Positions 20,282 to 31,972 of a stretch of DNA of 64,000 bases are shown in pieces. The stretch covers positions 171,784 to 235,783 of the forward strand of contig NW_003314276.1 of assembly GCF_000143415.4 (NCBI RefSeq), written 5' to 3'. The stretch is from Selaginella moellendorffii. Taxonomy: Eukaryota; Streptophyta; Lycopodiopsida; Selaginellales; Selaginellaceae. The first letter of the stretch is position 1; each line of letters opens with the position of its first letter. The notes under the pieces are model-generated. The model saw nothing but the letters and a program-made list of their open reading frames with translations, did no database searches and had not been told where the DNA came from. The translations under genes and the position numbers were made by a program.

Positions 20282-23200
20282 ATGGCGGATTTTCCAAGGC
20301 TCGCAGAGTTTCCAGCCATCGGGGACATGGTTGGCCATACGAGGGATATGCTCTCGATCGAGCATGTCACCGTGGTCGGGAACTTGCACTGGGAGAAGAT
20401 GCAATCGCTTCTACAGGTCCTCTGCACTCAAATACAAGCTCAAACACAGGAGCTTAACAAACAGGTACTTTCTCTCCTTTTCCTCGTGCTCGCAAATAAC
20501 TTTTTGGAAAGAAGTTTTATGTATGCTACAGGCACTGCAATTGAGTAAAGTTGAGCATCACGAAAAACATCTAGCTGATCTCCAGGCTGAGCTTGATGAC
20601 TGGTAGTTCATTTTGTTATTTTATCGCTGGTTGTTTACCTTATTTCTTTCTTTCACAGCAAAAGGGTCATGAAAGGCTATGAGGAAGACAGAGCGAATGA
20701 TGCGGAGAAGCAAAATTTTATGATGGATGCGTTGAAGCTTTTTGACGACCAAGAAAACCGGACGAAAAATCTCGAAACTCAGTTAGCGACTTTACAAGAC
20801 GAGTAAAAGTTTTGTGTTTATCGTTTTGATCTTTCAACTTTGAATGTAGGCTGGCTGCCAGCATTCTTGCTATGAGAGACTTGACTACACGGGTCTCACT
20901 GATTGAGCAGGAGCTGGCACCGCTGAAGCCGCTACCACAACGGATGGATGCTTTGGAAGGAAACATGAAAAAGCTGAATGCGGCAACAGCCAATTTACAA
21001 CAGTCCTTTCGTGCAGTGGATTTTGGTCGGATTGCAAAGCTCTCTTCCATGATGGGTAAGCAAGGATCTCCTGTGCAAGATGTCTCACCAGAACCAAAAG
21101 TCGAACTTATTCAACCTGACTTTGAGAGTGCACAACTGGATGAACTGGGAAACGATCTCGATTCCCTAAATTCCATGTTTTCGAAGCAGAACAAGCACCT
21201 CAATAATCTCGAAACACAAGTACTTCGATCTACCTAGACGAAATTCCGTACTTAATCTCGTCATGTTTTTCCAGATTGAGCAACTGATGCTTTTGATTCA
21301 GCAACTAACCAAGGTGCATACTGCGGATTTTGAGACCCTTCGGAAGTCATACGCGGTAAATACATCTGGAATGTATATTACTATAAGCTGAATGTTGTGT
21401 TTCAGGGTTTGCGTCAAGAGATAGACTCAAAGCCCTTGCTGGCTCCTCATGTTCCAGTGGTTGCACCTGCTGACATTGATGCTTGTTCGAGGCTAGAAGC
21501 CATTTTGGCAGAGTTCCAAAACCGTTTGTCTCGAAAAGCTGAGGAGGACGCTGTCAGTCATGTTGCAAACGACGTGCAACGGATGAAAGACGTGAGTATT
21601 TTGTCATCTGGTTCAAGGTGTTGACCTTGTGTAGCCTTTCAGTTACTGGAACAAATGGGAATCACTATGAATGCTTTCAGAAGGAGAGCCTCGTCGCTGG
21701 CAATTGGAGTATGTACATCAGAAAAATGAGCTCGGTCTTTTATGATTGAATATATGCAGGGTCCAATGCTGGACAGCATGGAAATTCGGTTAAAAAAGGC
21801 AGAGGAAAACTTGGTGACAATGGTATGGCGCTTTTGGAAGCTTTTTATCTACCCCTTTTTCTTGTTTTCCAGGATAGTAACAAAGCTGATCGTTCACGGT
21901 TGGACGCAATTGAGCTAAAGTTTAGCCTGTTAGGCCCTGGAGATCCAAAGGCAGTAACTAATGCTGCTGGCATACAGAGTCTTACGGTAATGAGTTTCGT
22001 GTATCAATCCACTCAAACGTTGCTACAATCAGGACATACTGATGAAAAAGGCCGACCGAAGTGACCTAGTTGATGTGCGGAAGATGCTCCAAGCTCAGGT
22101 ACTCCTTATGCGTTCACCGCTTATGAAACTCTAATGCATTTCGACTCCAGGCTTCTCGGACTCCAGACGATGACATCAGACGATTATTTGAAGCTATTGA
22201 CGAGATCAAGGGTCTAATGGTAATCCTTGCAGCGCTTTGATTGTTCTAACTGTTGTGGTTAACAGGTGGATCGTACGGCATTGTTATTGCCAAGTACACC
22301 CTTTGTGCCCGACACGAGCAGTGTACTCAATGATCATGCAGCGATGCTTTCAAAGCATAATGATCTACTTTCACATTTTGAGGTGAAAATCTAGTAGTGC
22401 TATGAAATAGGACCAACATTGAGTGCTTTTACAGGAACGACTAGAAAAGAAAGCTGACCAAGCTTCTTTCTTGTTTCTAAAAGACTTAATGGACAGTTTG
22501 AAGCAACATAGGAAGACTAGAGCGGCCTCTTTTTCTTCCAATCAGTCTCTTAAACAGGTTTGTGAGCTCCATTTTGTTTTGATGCACTTCATCTTGTTAG
22601 TTTCAGTTTGCTGATGAAACGTCAATACTTCATCAAATGCTTACTGAAGTTACTACCACGTTGAACGATCACGAGCGAGTTTTGCAACAGGTACTATATT
22701 TCTCATGTATATGTTGTTGGCATATTTTTATACAGCTTACGCAAGGAGTGCTCATCATGTCTGGGCATGATGACGATGAAGAAATTCACATGGGGATAGT
22801 GAGTACTTTCCAGCCTCAACTAGAAGAGGATGAGGCATCAGAATTAAGTAGGCCTTCGACAAGGTCTGAATCAGCTGTGACCAGAGTTGAGCCCGTACAT
22901 GACCCTACCGCAACCAGTACCTTTAATCACGAGCCACAGCAGACTATGGCTACGAACTTGGCTGTTCAGTCCGCAATGCAGGTTGCTGAAATGCGATATA
23001 GAGTTCCAGTAGAGATTGTGGAAACAAGACCTGCTAGGGCACCAGACCGAAGAGATTTGCAACGTGAAAAAAGTCCGAGACCAGCAGTAAACCATGCACC
23101 GACAGCTCGAGGCTTTAGCCAGCCACAAGCTCTGGAATCTGTTAGCAGTGAGCCTGAGCCAGGAGCAACAGGATCACGAGTTTTAGAGAGCAGGGAAAAT

Positions 23201-24887
23201 CATCCGGTTTCACGAGGAGAAAACCTTGAAAACCACCAGCGTATTCAAGGGACGGCTGAAGTTGCTCTGCAGCCTACACAAGCAATGTGGACAGAACTGA
23301 TCATTGTCCAGCGGAGCGAACCAACAGAAGAAACTGAAGAAACTGTCAATCAATCTCTTCAGACTCATACAAGAGAAGTTGCTGGAGTATTAGAGGGTGG
23401 ACCTACGGTGGAAAGCAGGCAAGACGTTTCTTCCAGTCGGGTTGCAGAAAACAGAGTAGCAAAAGAAAGTAGGTCGGATGGCATTTATGCTCGAGTTGCA
23501 GAGAGCAAAGCAGCAGTTCATCATGCCACATCAGTCAGAGATGCCGTAGAAAGCGGTTCCGCTGCAGTGGTAGAAAGCAGGTTGGATCCTCCATCAGTTC
23601 CAGCACCAAACACCCCTGTGACTAGTTCACCATTGAGAGCTACACCAGACGTCCTCCTTCAGTCCCAAGAGCCGGATGTAGCTACATCTGGCCGGGCTCA
23701 GGAATTTGCTAACAGCAGAGCTCGAGATGTTGCTCCTGTTTATGCTACAAGTCCCGACGCCCCGCATCATAGAGCTCAACATATCATGCAATATAGCGCT
23801 CCAGATATCTTGCAGATTGTCTATCCTGCACGGGCTCCAGACATCTCTCAAACTCGTGGTCAAGCTCCGGATATCGTGCAAATCGTCTCAGCTCCTGTTC
23901 AAGTAGCATGTCATTTGGATGAAAGAGAGGATACCCAAAGCCGTGACAACTTTGTTCGGAACGTAAATCCACCTGCTAGTGGGGAAATCAGCACGGGTGC
24001 TCCATGGCAAAGCAGTATGAAGAGTCCAACCGAAATGACCAGCACTTCCTCAGAACTTTGTCGTTCGCTTACTCCACTGGAAAACCAATTCGCCGCTCTT
24101 GAGGCAAGTTACAGATTTTACCATTCTGTTTATGGCTTTCTAGCTGAGATGTCTATTGTTCAGGCCGCTCTGAAGGAAAAGAAAATTCGAGCGAAGGAAA
24201 ACGTAAGAACAAAAGACCTGGATGTTTTGCGTACGGGATTAGAGGAGCTCAGGAATTTGCTATCGTCCATGGAGTTATTAAAAGCTGACAAGCAAGCTAT
24301 GGAGGTATTTTCCGTTTCGTGTGGTTATATGTAGTATTGCTTCTTTTGAGCATGCAGGAGCTTTGGCAATTCGTGAGAGCAAACCTGACAGAGAATGCTA
24401 TGTTCACTGGCAAACCATTGATTGGTTTCAAGTGCATGTAAGTGGAAAAACTTTGCATTTATTCGTTCCGTTTTGATAACAAACTCACTAGGAATTTTTT
24501 CAGGTCTTGCGAGCATTCAATTGAGAAGCTGCACCCCTTCCGGTCTGACTACCTGCCTACAAACATGATGCCAAAGCAATGGCTTTCAATGTTCACGGCC
24601 GACCGTCTGTTCAACAATGTGAGGAATACGATTATCTTTAGTTAGCATAACGAATTTTTCTACAGGAGAAACGAGATGAGAAGCTTGCTTTATACCCCAA
24701 TCGGTCACCAAGTCCCCCGAGAACAAACGCTTCCTCTCCATTTCCAAAGGCCAACACTCCAGAGCAGCCAGCGGGTGGAACTACACCACCTGGAAACCGT
24801 GCAGAAGCACCGACAAATCAAACCCTGAAAGCGGCCACCAGCGTCCACCTGGGGCCCAAAGTTGCAAGCATTGCCATTAGGAAATAG
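20282..24887 (+). CDS. Coiled-coil protein, 19 exons, ~1220 aa (possible QRICH2/DUF4795-like flagellar protein)
   Basis: ATG 20282 (MADFPRLAEF) to TAG 24885-24887. Exons: 20282-20464, 20532-20602, 20659-20802, 20850-21219, 21275-21355, 21406-21591, 21643-21708, 21760-21822, 21873-21986, 22033-22098, 22151-22219, 22266-22382, 22435-22557, 22607-22690, 22736-24103, 24164-24304, 24358-24437, 24504-24618, 24666-24887; they sum to 3663 nt in frame. Introns are 45-67 nt GT-AG, except 24104-24163, which would be GC-AG (GAG|GCAAGT) and is in frame if retained. The N-terminus (SIEHVTVVGNLHWEKMQSLL) and long heptad-rich coils (~60-560) are followed by a disordered Ser/Pro/Glu region (~600-1030), more coil and a C-terminal FKCMSCEHSIEKLHP segment. 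The N-terminal layout and cysteine-containing tail recall QRICH2/DUF4795 axoneme proteins, reasonable for a plant with swimming sperm, but this is a weak match by eye. Confidence 0.85.
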
Positions 24888-25354
24888 ACTAACAAAAGGA
24901 AAAGTCTTAATCGTTTTTTTACTTTTTATAATTTTTATAGAAGTGCTCCCACCTGTAAATGTATGTATATATAAACTGCCTTAAGTGAACTTTCTGTGTA
25001 TTTTCACAGCTGCAGTCCCTTTGGATTGATGGACAGAGAAAAATTTATCATAGAATGATTCCATTTTGCATGCATGGAGCTTTGGGTCATTCATCAAACG
25101 ATTTTTTTCTACTACAGTGGAGCTGGGATCCTGGAGTCCTACTCAAGTGTAAACTATAAAAGGCTGGACAAGTGCATAGGATTTATCACCCAAATTAAAA
25201 TTCTTTCAAAACATGCAAGTGTAACAGATTATTAAAAACTCGATGGGATTACAACTCGATCATAGTGTAGAACCGGTGCCGCCTTTACATTATTTGCTTA
25301 CTCAAATATCGGGCTATATTTGCTCTTTTCAAGTCTTTCTAGGGTTATGGAAGA
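24888..25354. other. Intergenic space between two host genes
   Basis: The 3' UTR of the coiled-coil gene and the promoter of the WD40 gene share these 467 bases; both genes point the same way. An AT-rich stretch (24905-24975) follows the stop. I see no further gene. Confidence 0.5.
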
Positions 25355-28300
25355 ATGGCGATGGAAATCAGGTGCCGCATTCCTGATGCCCATGAACTAT
25401 CAGTCCTCTGCGTCGCCTTCAATAATTACCGGAATGAGGTCTACAGTGGGTCACAGGATTGCCTTATCAAAGTATGTAGTAAAGAATTTACAATTTTCTG
25501 ACCATGACCTTTCTGCGACTAGATTTGGGATGTCGAGTCTGGGAGCCAGATTAGAATTCAAGAAGGTCATCAAGCATGGGTTACAGATCTTTTATATTCC
25601 GAACTTGTGAAAATTCTTTTCTCGTGCTCGTTGGACGGTAAAGTTCTTGCATGGTCGGATAAAGGAAAGTTGCTTCAGGTACATTCATGTTATTCTTTTC
25701 TCTCATAATACTAGACGTCGTTTATGGTTTTGTAGGTTGTTGAGTTCGGAGGACCTGTCTATTCCTTGGCTTGGGATGGAAAAGGAAAGCATGTAATAGC
25801 CGGAGGAAAAGGAGTCGTGCAGCTTTACCGTGTGATTCGTTCTTCTGCCAGTGTGTATATTAAGTCGGGCTCTGCGAGCCAGAAGATGGGAACCGTAATT
25901 ACAACAACTTTGGTGTTCATGGTGTCCTGCTTTTGTGTTGATTGCAGGTAAAGTTTATGCAACCGAGCATATTCAGCTTTGTCCACAAAAACATAGTCCA
26001 AGGTGTCTGCTGTTCTCATGTGGGAAACGTATTTACTGCTGGGTAAGCTACTTCTTCAATACCTTTTCTCTTTATAGCTGTTTTTTAGACACGATCGATG
26101 CATTTGTCTATTCGAGAGCCTGAAGCCAGGAACAACAATGATGCGCTTGACGGACTGCCATGAAGTACCGCACCTTCTTTATGATTCTATATAACTTTGA
26201 GGTTTTACCTAACATCGGTTGATTGCTGTAACTGGCATCTCTCGTATAGGGAGCAATAACTGCAGTAGCTTATGATAAAGATGCAAAAACATTGATTACG
26301 GGATCGTATGATGGATCTATCAAAATTTGGAGCCACGAGGGACATTGCTTGGACGAGTTCATTGGCGTAACGGACTCTGTTTCTTCTATTGCATACATCC
26401 CCGAAACAAAGTGCTTATGGGTTACAGGTCGAAAAAAGTAAGTTGTGCTTTCCAACATGCCGCGACGCTGGAAAATGTTTATGTGCAGCACAGCACTCCT
26501 TCAATTATTGACACTTTGGCTCCATCGGACGTGACCGAGTGGGTAGCTGACACATGTGGAATTCGTAATCTACCTTTGACCAAGGTCTGCTGTTTATTTT
26601 GATTCACAAATACATTCCCAATTTGTTTTAGGTATATCATGCTGCTGATAAAGAGCTCGCGATTGGAGTTTGCGGAGGGTTGGAACTAATTATTTGGAGA
26701 TTTAACCGCTTTGGACCACATCGTGTTCTTCAGGGACATGCAGACTGGGTGGAGTGCGTAGTTTTATGTTATCGAAAGCCTCCAAAGATAAGTGAAGAGG
26801 ACAATCAGAAGCCAAAGAAAAAAGACGCAGCAAATAACGGTGGTCCTAAAAGAGTTACTTTTACAGCCGCAGGCGACGGACCTATATCACCCTCGTCATC
26901 ACCAGAACCTGAAGCTCCTGTTCAACACCAAACCTTTATATCTCCGACTGCTACACAAATTGGATCGTTACTAGATACCGAAATTTACAGTGCGGGTGCA
27001 GATGGTTCTATTCTTAAGTGGAAACCAAGTCCTGGCAACAATTGTGATTCATGGACTATGCATGAGTATGCCCCTCCATGTGGTTCTGCTGTCTTATGCA
27101 TGATCCATGATCCGACTTCGGATGTGCTGGTGACAGGTACTGCGTCATAGCAATTACTTTGTTACAGGATTTTTACAGGGTCCGAAGACTGTAAAATACG
27201 AATATGGAACCTTGATACACAGCCCACTGTATCACGGTGCCAGGTAGCTGGGGGCGAGGTAACAGGTCCGGACGTGCTTCGTGGCCATGAAGCAAAAATC
27301 GTTGGACTTTGCGTTCACAATGAAGAGGTCAGACTTTGATGGACGTTATGTAAGCCAATAAGTCAATTTTCTATCTGCAGTTTTTGATTTCTGCATCTTA
27401 TGACAAAACGCTCAGATGGTGGAATTTACCTTTTCGATTGCCATTAGAGGGTATAGAAAGTGCTCATGAACTGCCCATTGAGGTTTGAAATTATTTTTCT
27501 GCATCAAACATTCATAAACGTTTTTAAATTCCGCAGGGCATGCAGTATAGTCCTCCCAGAGGTGAGATAGCCACATGCGGAGGTGGAAACTTCTTGAAAA
27601 TCTGGAATGCCACAAAAAAGAAATTAATAACCACCTTGATTGGTGGTACAGGAAATATAATTATGGTGAGATGTTGCACTTTCTATTTCACATTATCTCA
27701 CTTCTAACAATTTGAAGATTAAGTGGTGCAACCTTGACAACGGATTTTGGATTACCGCGTCAGATGAAGGAGAAATTGCAATGTGGGATCCAGATGCCGG
27801 TTGTGTCACCAAGACAATGTGTCATAAGAAAGAGCCGGTAACCTGCTTATTTGTGGATGAAATTAACAAGCTGGTGCTGATGAGCATGCTGTCTGATCAC
27901 TTTATTCGGGGTTTTGACTTGAATATGGAGAAGGAGCTGTGCACCTACGTTGGCCATAAGGATCAAATCCATTCGCTTGTTCACTTTCCGCACAGAAAGC
28001 AGTATCTCTCAGGCTCATGGGACAGCACAATTCGCGCATGGCTTACTCCTGATTCAAGAGTAGAGCCTAAGCCGGTTGTCATTAGAACAGCTGTCGAAGA
28101 GAAAGACGTGGATCCTTTACAAGAGGAGCCACTTATAAGCAGCTATGAAAAAGAATATCCTTTGGTACCTCCAAAAACTTTACAAAATGCAGGTCCTGCA
28201 ATGTTTCCGACCAAACGTCCAGATTCTCGAGAAACAATCCCTGCAACAGGTTCGTCCTTACCGTCAAGAACCTCTTCCTCGAGCCAAAGTAGCAGCCAAG

Positions 28301-28368
28301 CTGGCTCTAATCTAAGGCTGTCGAAGAGGCTCCAGGACCTGGACATGATCCTGAAACCGCATGCTTGA
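25355..28368 (+). CDS. WD40-repeat protein, 12 exons, ~805 aa
   Basis: ATG 25355 (MAMEIRCRIPDAHELSVLCV) to TGA 28366-28368. Exons: 25355-25471, 25523-25678, 25736-25894, 25948-26042, 26089-26164, 26250-26437, 26494-26584, 26632-27136, 27179-27327, 27381-27482, 27537-27665, 27718-28368; total 2418 nt in frame. Introns are 41-86 nt GT-AG. At least ten WD blades are visible by their ends: IWDV, VLAWSD, LYRV, ICLFE, IKIW, LIIWRF, ILKWK, IRIWNL, LRWWNL, LKIWN, IAMWDP and IRAWL, enough for two propellers. A basic linker (KPKKKDAANNGG) interrupts blade 6-7 and the ~85-residue tail is Ser/Pro-rich without blades. No enzyme motif is visible; it should be a scaffold. I cannot name the orthologue. Exons 4-6 and 7 rest on splice choices that keep the WD reading, so those junctions are less sure. 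Confidence 0.88.
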
Positions 28369-29018
28369 TTTAAACAAAAACAGTAAATGGATTTGGATAT
28401 CTTCTATCGAGGAATGAATTTCCATGCTTGCTGGTAATCAGATAGAGGCCTATACTTCTTTCATGTGAATTTTAAAATGTATTGTGTTATGCTAATCCTT
28501 TCCTCTTGATCGTGGAGTGTGTGGTACCGTTTAATTTGGGACTGAGACTCGCACCTTTGGTAAATCGTCACATGTAGAATTTGGATGTGGAATTTGGAAC
28601 TTGAAATTTGCTTGGATACGCTGTTCAACGCTTCTTTCATACAATTTATTCGTCTATATCTACTTTTTTATATTGGGGTACCACAAACTCCTAGGGGCTG
28701 CATTGCAAACACAGTAGCAATGGATAACGTACCTACGATGCATGTGCCACCCAAAGTCGGTATTTGAGCAAAGGCGTGGAAGGCATTTTGCAGTGGCATT
28801 AGCAGGAGAAACAGTCTGGTTTTCCTAGAAGGATGAAAAGTACAACATACCCAATGATGTCCGGGGGATTTGAGATGCGGGCATCTACAGAGATGGTGCA
28901 GTTATGGAGATGACGGCTTAGCTAGTATAAAGCATTGTAATTTGGTCTCGTGAGGTTAGGCTGGACCTCACTTGTGAATTGAAGTGTTTACCAGTGTTTG
29001 AAAGTGTGTTTTTTTAGC
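28369..29018. other. Downstream of the WD40 gene, no gene seen
   Basis: This 650 bp segment holds the 3' UTR and then sequence without a convincing frame. It ends where the reversed copy of the transposon gene begins. Confidence 0.45.
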
Positions 29019-30494
29019 CCTTCCTGCTCATTATCTTTCTCTGGCTCCTCATGCCCCTCCTGCATTTCTTCCATAGGCTGCTCAGGCTGGATGGCTTGTT
29101 CTTCCAGGACCATCTTGGGAAAATCATCTGGCCGAGTCTCCATCTCAAAATACAAGACATCCATAGCCTGTTTTAGTGCGTGACCTAGGACCGTATCCTC
29201 ACCCGACTGTCTTAACATGGTTTCTGCACGTTCTTACACCCTTCAAAGACGACGAGATGAGAAAAATGTGGCCCTGACTTGAAAAGCATCCTTCATCCAT
29301 TGTACCTCTCCATTGAGATTGGGGAAGGGGAGTCCACCATAGGAATCTGAGTCAGGAGGTGGTGACTGCCTGCTTTCACTCAGCCCTTGATCTGCAATGA
29401 ATGGCATGAGCACACACGCCATAACCGCGAGGCATTACCTATCATCTTTTCGTTGCCCTTCTTCCTTTTCGAATCAAACGCCTCTGATCCTGATGACTGT
29501 CCAACGTGCTTTTGCTTTTTATGACCACTGTCAGTTTGAGCTTGGCTAGTGCTTGCCTGTTTTGCCTTTGAAGAAGTGTCTCCTGCAAGGAATGGCATGA
29601 GACCACACGCCATTGCAAATATAATTTGTACCTCCTTTTTTCCTATTGCTTGTCTGTTTGTCCTTCGACGCGCCACCAGTGCGCTTTTCAGTCCTCGTGT
29701 CTGAATATTCACAACGATCTATAATCAAAATGGCGTGAGGCCTCACGTGACCTTACCTTGTGCAGGTTGTGAGCTCGGCCCAACATGGGTATCTTCAACA
29801 GTAGCTGTTAACGCCGTTTCAGCATCTGGGGGTGGCCACGCTCCTGCATACAGAGCTTGTGAGATAACATTTAAACTTAAAGTGCATACTCACCAGGTTC
29901 GCAGAGAAAATACTGTTTTTCTTTGGCAACTGTAATTATATGCTCCATTGAAGTCACCTCTTCAATGGAGTTTGTCACCGCAACACACGGGACACCCTTG
30001 AGTAGTGCGGCTCGAAAGAATAGTCTGCCGCAGTTGTACTCGACAACGCATTTGCCCTTGGAGTCGGAAGCAGGTGACCCACCCGCTATTGCGTTGAAGA
30101 CCCAGCTAAGCATTTCCCATGCTGCACCTGGAGCTTTCTTTGGATTCAAAAGCTCCATAGTCGTCTTCAGTTCCTCAGGCACGGGTAAATTGACCTCCCT
30201 CAGATCAATTCGATCGGCCTTGTCGAACAAAGCTGGGAAGTCTTCTTAGCCATTATCCCATGGATCTCCCGCATCTCCTTGCCTTTCAACCGAGCCTTCA
30301 CCTTGTTCAAGGCCTTCCAGAACTTGTGATAGGATTCGGAGTCGTAGATCATATAGTGGACTGAAGATTCCACCTCCGCAAGTCCCACCATTAAGTCAAT
30401 GATGGAGCTGACTTCGTCTGCATGAGTGATCTCCTCGTTTGTGAAGTCCATCACACAAAAGATGTTCTTGACCTGCTCATCTCCGCGGGAAATG
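29019..30494 (-). pseudogene. Reversed partial copy of the ParB-like/HAD gene
   Basis: The minus strand matches 38228-39778 of the gene at 36-42 kb nearly base for base, introns and intron palindromes included (palindromes at 29401-29422, 29592-29613 and 29730-29751). It therefore derives from DNA, not a processed transcript. About 78 bp equivalent to 38475-38552 is deleted near 30250, which shifts the frame, so it is not functional. The high-coordinate end joins a truncated family A LTR at 30495; the low-coordinate end at ~29019 has no visible inverted repeat. It is probably a remnant of another copy of the 10.8 kb transposon. Confidence 0.85.
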
Positions 30495-31201
30495 ATGCTA
30501 AAAGTATAGTAGGGATAGTGAGGTCCAGAAACCAGTCTTGAAAGAACTCTCTAGTGGTGCTTTGAGACTGGGGCTGAGGGGCCTTGGGTGGGAGTGAGCA
30601 TGGACTCAGGTTGTTTCGGAGGGGCCACCCAAGGAAGTGCTCAAGAGCAGCTCCCACTCCTGAAAGGGAAACCGACTGCTCCTGGCTCATGTGGAGTGGT
30701 GCCCCACTTGAGTACCTTGTGGCTCATTGGTCCTCGCCCTTCCTAGGGGCTTGGGCCTTCCCTTCGGGATGGGAATGGGGGGGTAGAGGTACCCATACCG
30801 GGTTGTTAGGCCACGGTGTTTCACCCCGGCAGCCCGAAGCAAGTGTTGCACCTAAGGCTTGGGATTTAGAGGGTCCCATGATCAAGTTTTGTTGTACCAA
30901 AGGGTGTTAGGAACCTGGAGGCTTGGTGTGCTTGGCTGCTTGTGTCTATGGGGAGTGTACCCGGACCTTAAGTCCAGTCTAACCTAGGGAGGGAGATTGG
31001 GAGAGATTTGGGAATCTGTGGATGGATGGCTAATGCTCTGTTGCTTATGCAATGAATAGTTGAAACCAAGTAGGACCAAGTAGGAGATGGTACAATAGGC
31101 GGGAACCTTGGCAAGGGAACTTAGCTAAAGCCAAGGTAGTGTTGGGCAGATAGACGAGGTAAGCTGGCAAATTAGAAAGGAAAAATTTGTGGCTTACAAT
31201 T

Positions 31202-31214
31202 TGGTATCGGAGCC
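31202..31214 (+). other. Primer binding site, family A fragment
   Basis: TGGTATCGGAGCC, three bases after the LTR end, identical to the site at 2793-2805. Confidence 0.85.
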
Positions 31215-31352
31215 TTTTCCTCAATTGTAGCCAAGGATAGAGGTAGATTGCTAGGAGATGGCAAAGGCAGGGCATAAACAAACCAAGGCAGAGATGGAAC
31301 CTCCTCCGAAGTTGGACGCTCCAATCGAACAAGAGGCTATGGATGAGAAACC

Positions 31353-31356
31353 CTTG
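31353..31356 (+). other. Target-site duplication CTTG, left
   Basis: CTTG precedes the left terminal repeat and recurs right after the other one at 42163-42166. Removing the insert gives GAAACCCTTGTATGAGG, matching GAATCCTTGCATGAGG in the intact gag copy (minus strand near 7865). Because the repeat is bordered by G/C, a 2 bp TT duplication with a one-base longer repeat fits equally well. Confidence 0.75.
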
Positions 31357-31380
31357 AAGCTCTATTTCGTTGAAGTGGGA
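31357..31380 (+). repeat. Left terminal inverted repeat
   Basis: Begins AAGCTCTATTTCGTT, then G where the right end has A, then AAGTGGGA. 23 of 24 bases match the reverse complement of 42139-42162. Confidence 0.85.
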
Positions 31381-31972
31381 TTTATTTAGTAAAATGGGAC
31401 TAGGTACAAATTTTCAAGTATTTGAAAATGACGTGAAATTATATGTTTTTTGTCCAGGGGCTAGACATATCTGGGGCATGGTGACTAGCGCGGTGACTTT
31501 GTGTCCAGACTGAGTCCATCTGGTTGTATAATAAATCTCATTGTCAAGGTGAACAAGCCGAATCTGAAGCTAAAGAAGAGCGATGGCATGCGCGCACACA
31601 CTATTTGTTTGTTCATTGAGCGTGTGGTGAGCTTTCCAAGATGAACGTCATTCCTATTAGCCAGACATATAACTTAATGGTGAGAACATTTAGATATTAT
31701 TCAATGTTATCTTTTTCTAACGAATCTAATTGTGAAGGTGTAGCAAGAGGCATTGCTAGTCTGGAGAAGTCATTTAACTCATTTGACCCTTAGTGTATTT
31801 TCATGAAACTAAATAACATTCATATTATTAAGGAATTTCTCTAGTACCTTTTTTTTACGACATAGAGGCTTGCATTTCTTTCAAAGGTGATTTAGTAAAA
31901 GGCCTGAGGGCACATGCCATTCTATTTCTCAGACCGGTATTAAGATATACTAGTGCAAAGGGCCACATGCCA
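31381..31972. other. Left subterminal region of the transposon
   Basis: Non-coding. It holds partial palindromes at 31583-31600, 31901-31920 and 31958-31976 and AT-rich sequence. No gene is seen. Confidence 0.5.

Larger units (their letters stand above)
30495..31356 (+). mobile_element. Family A fragment: LTR 3' part, PBS and gag start
   Basis: It begins inside the LTR at the conserved AAAAGTATAGTAGGGATAG, runs to the LTR end GGCTTACA at 31198, continues through the PBS (31202-31214) and into gag (ATGGAACCTCCTCCG at about 31294) and stops at 31356, where the DNA transposon is inserted. The gag reading resumes at 42167 on the other side. Confidence 0.85.
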
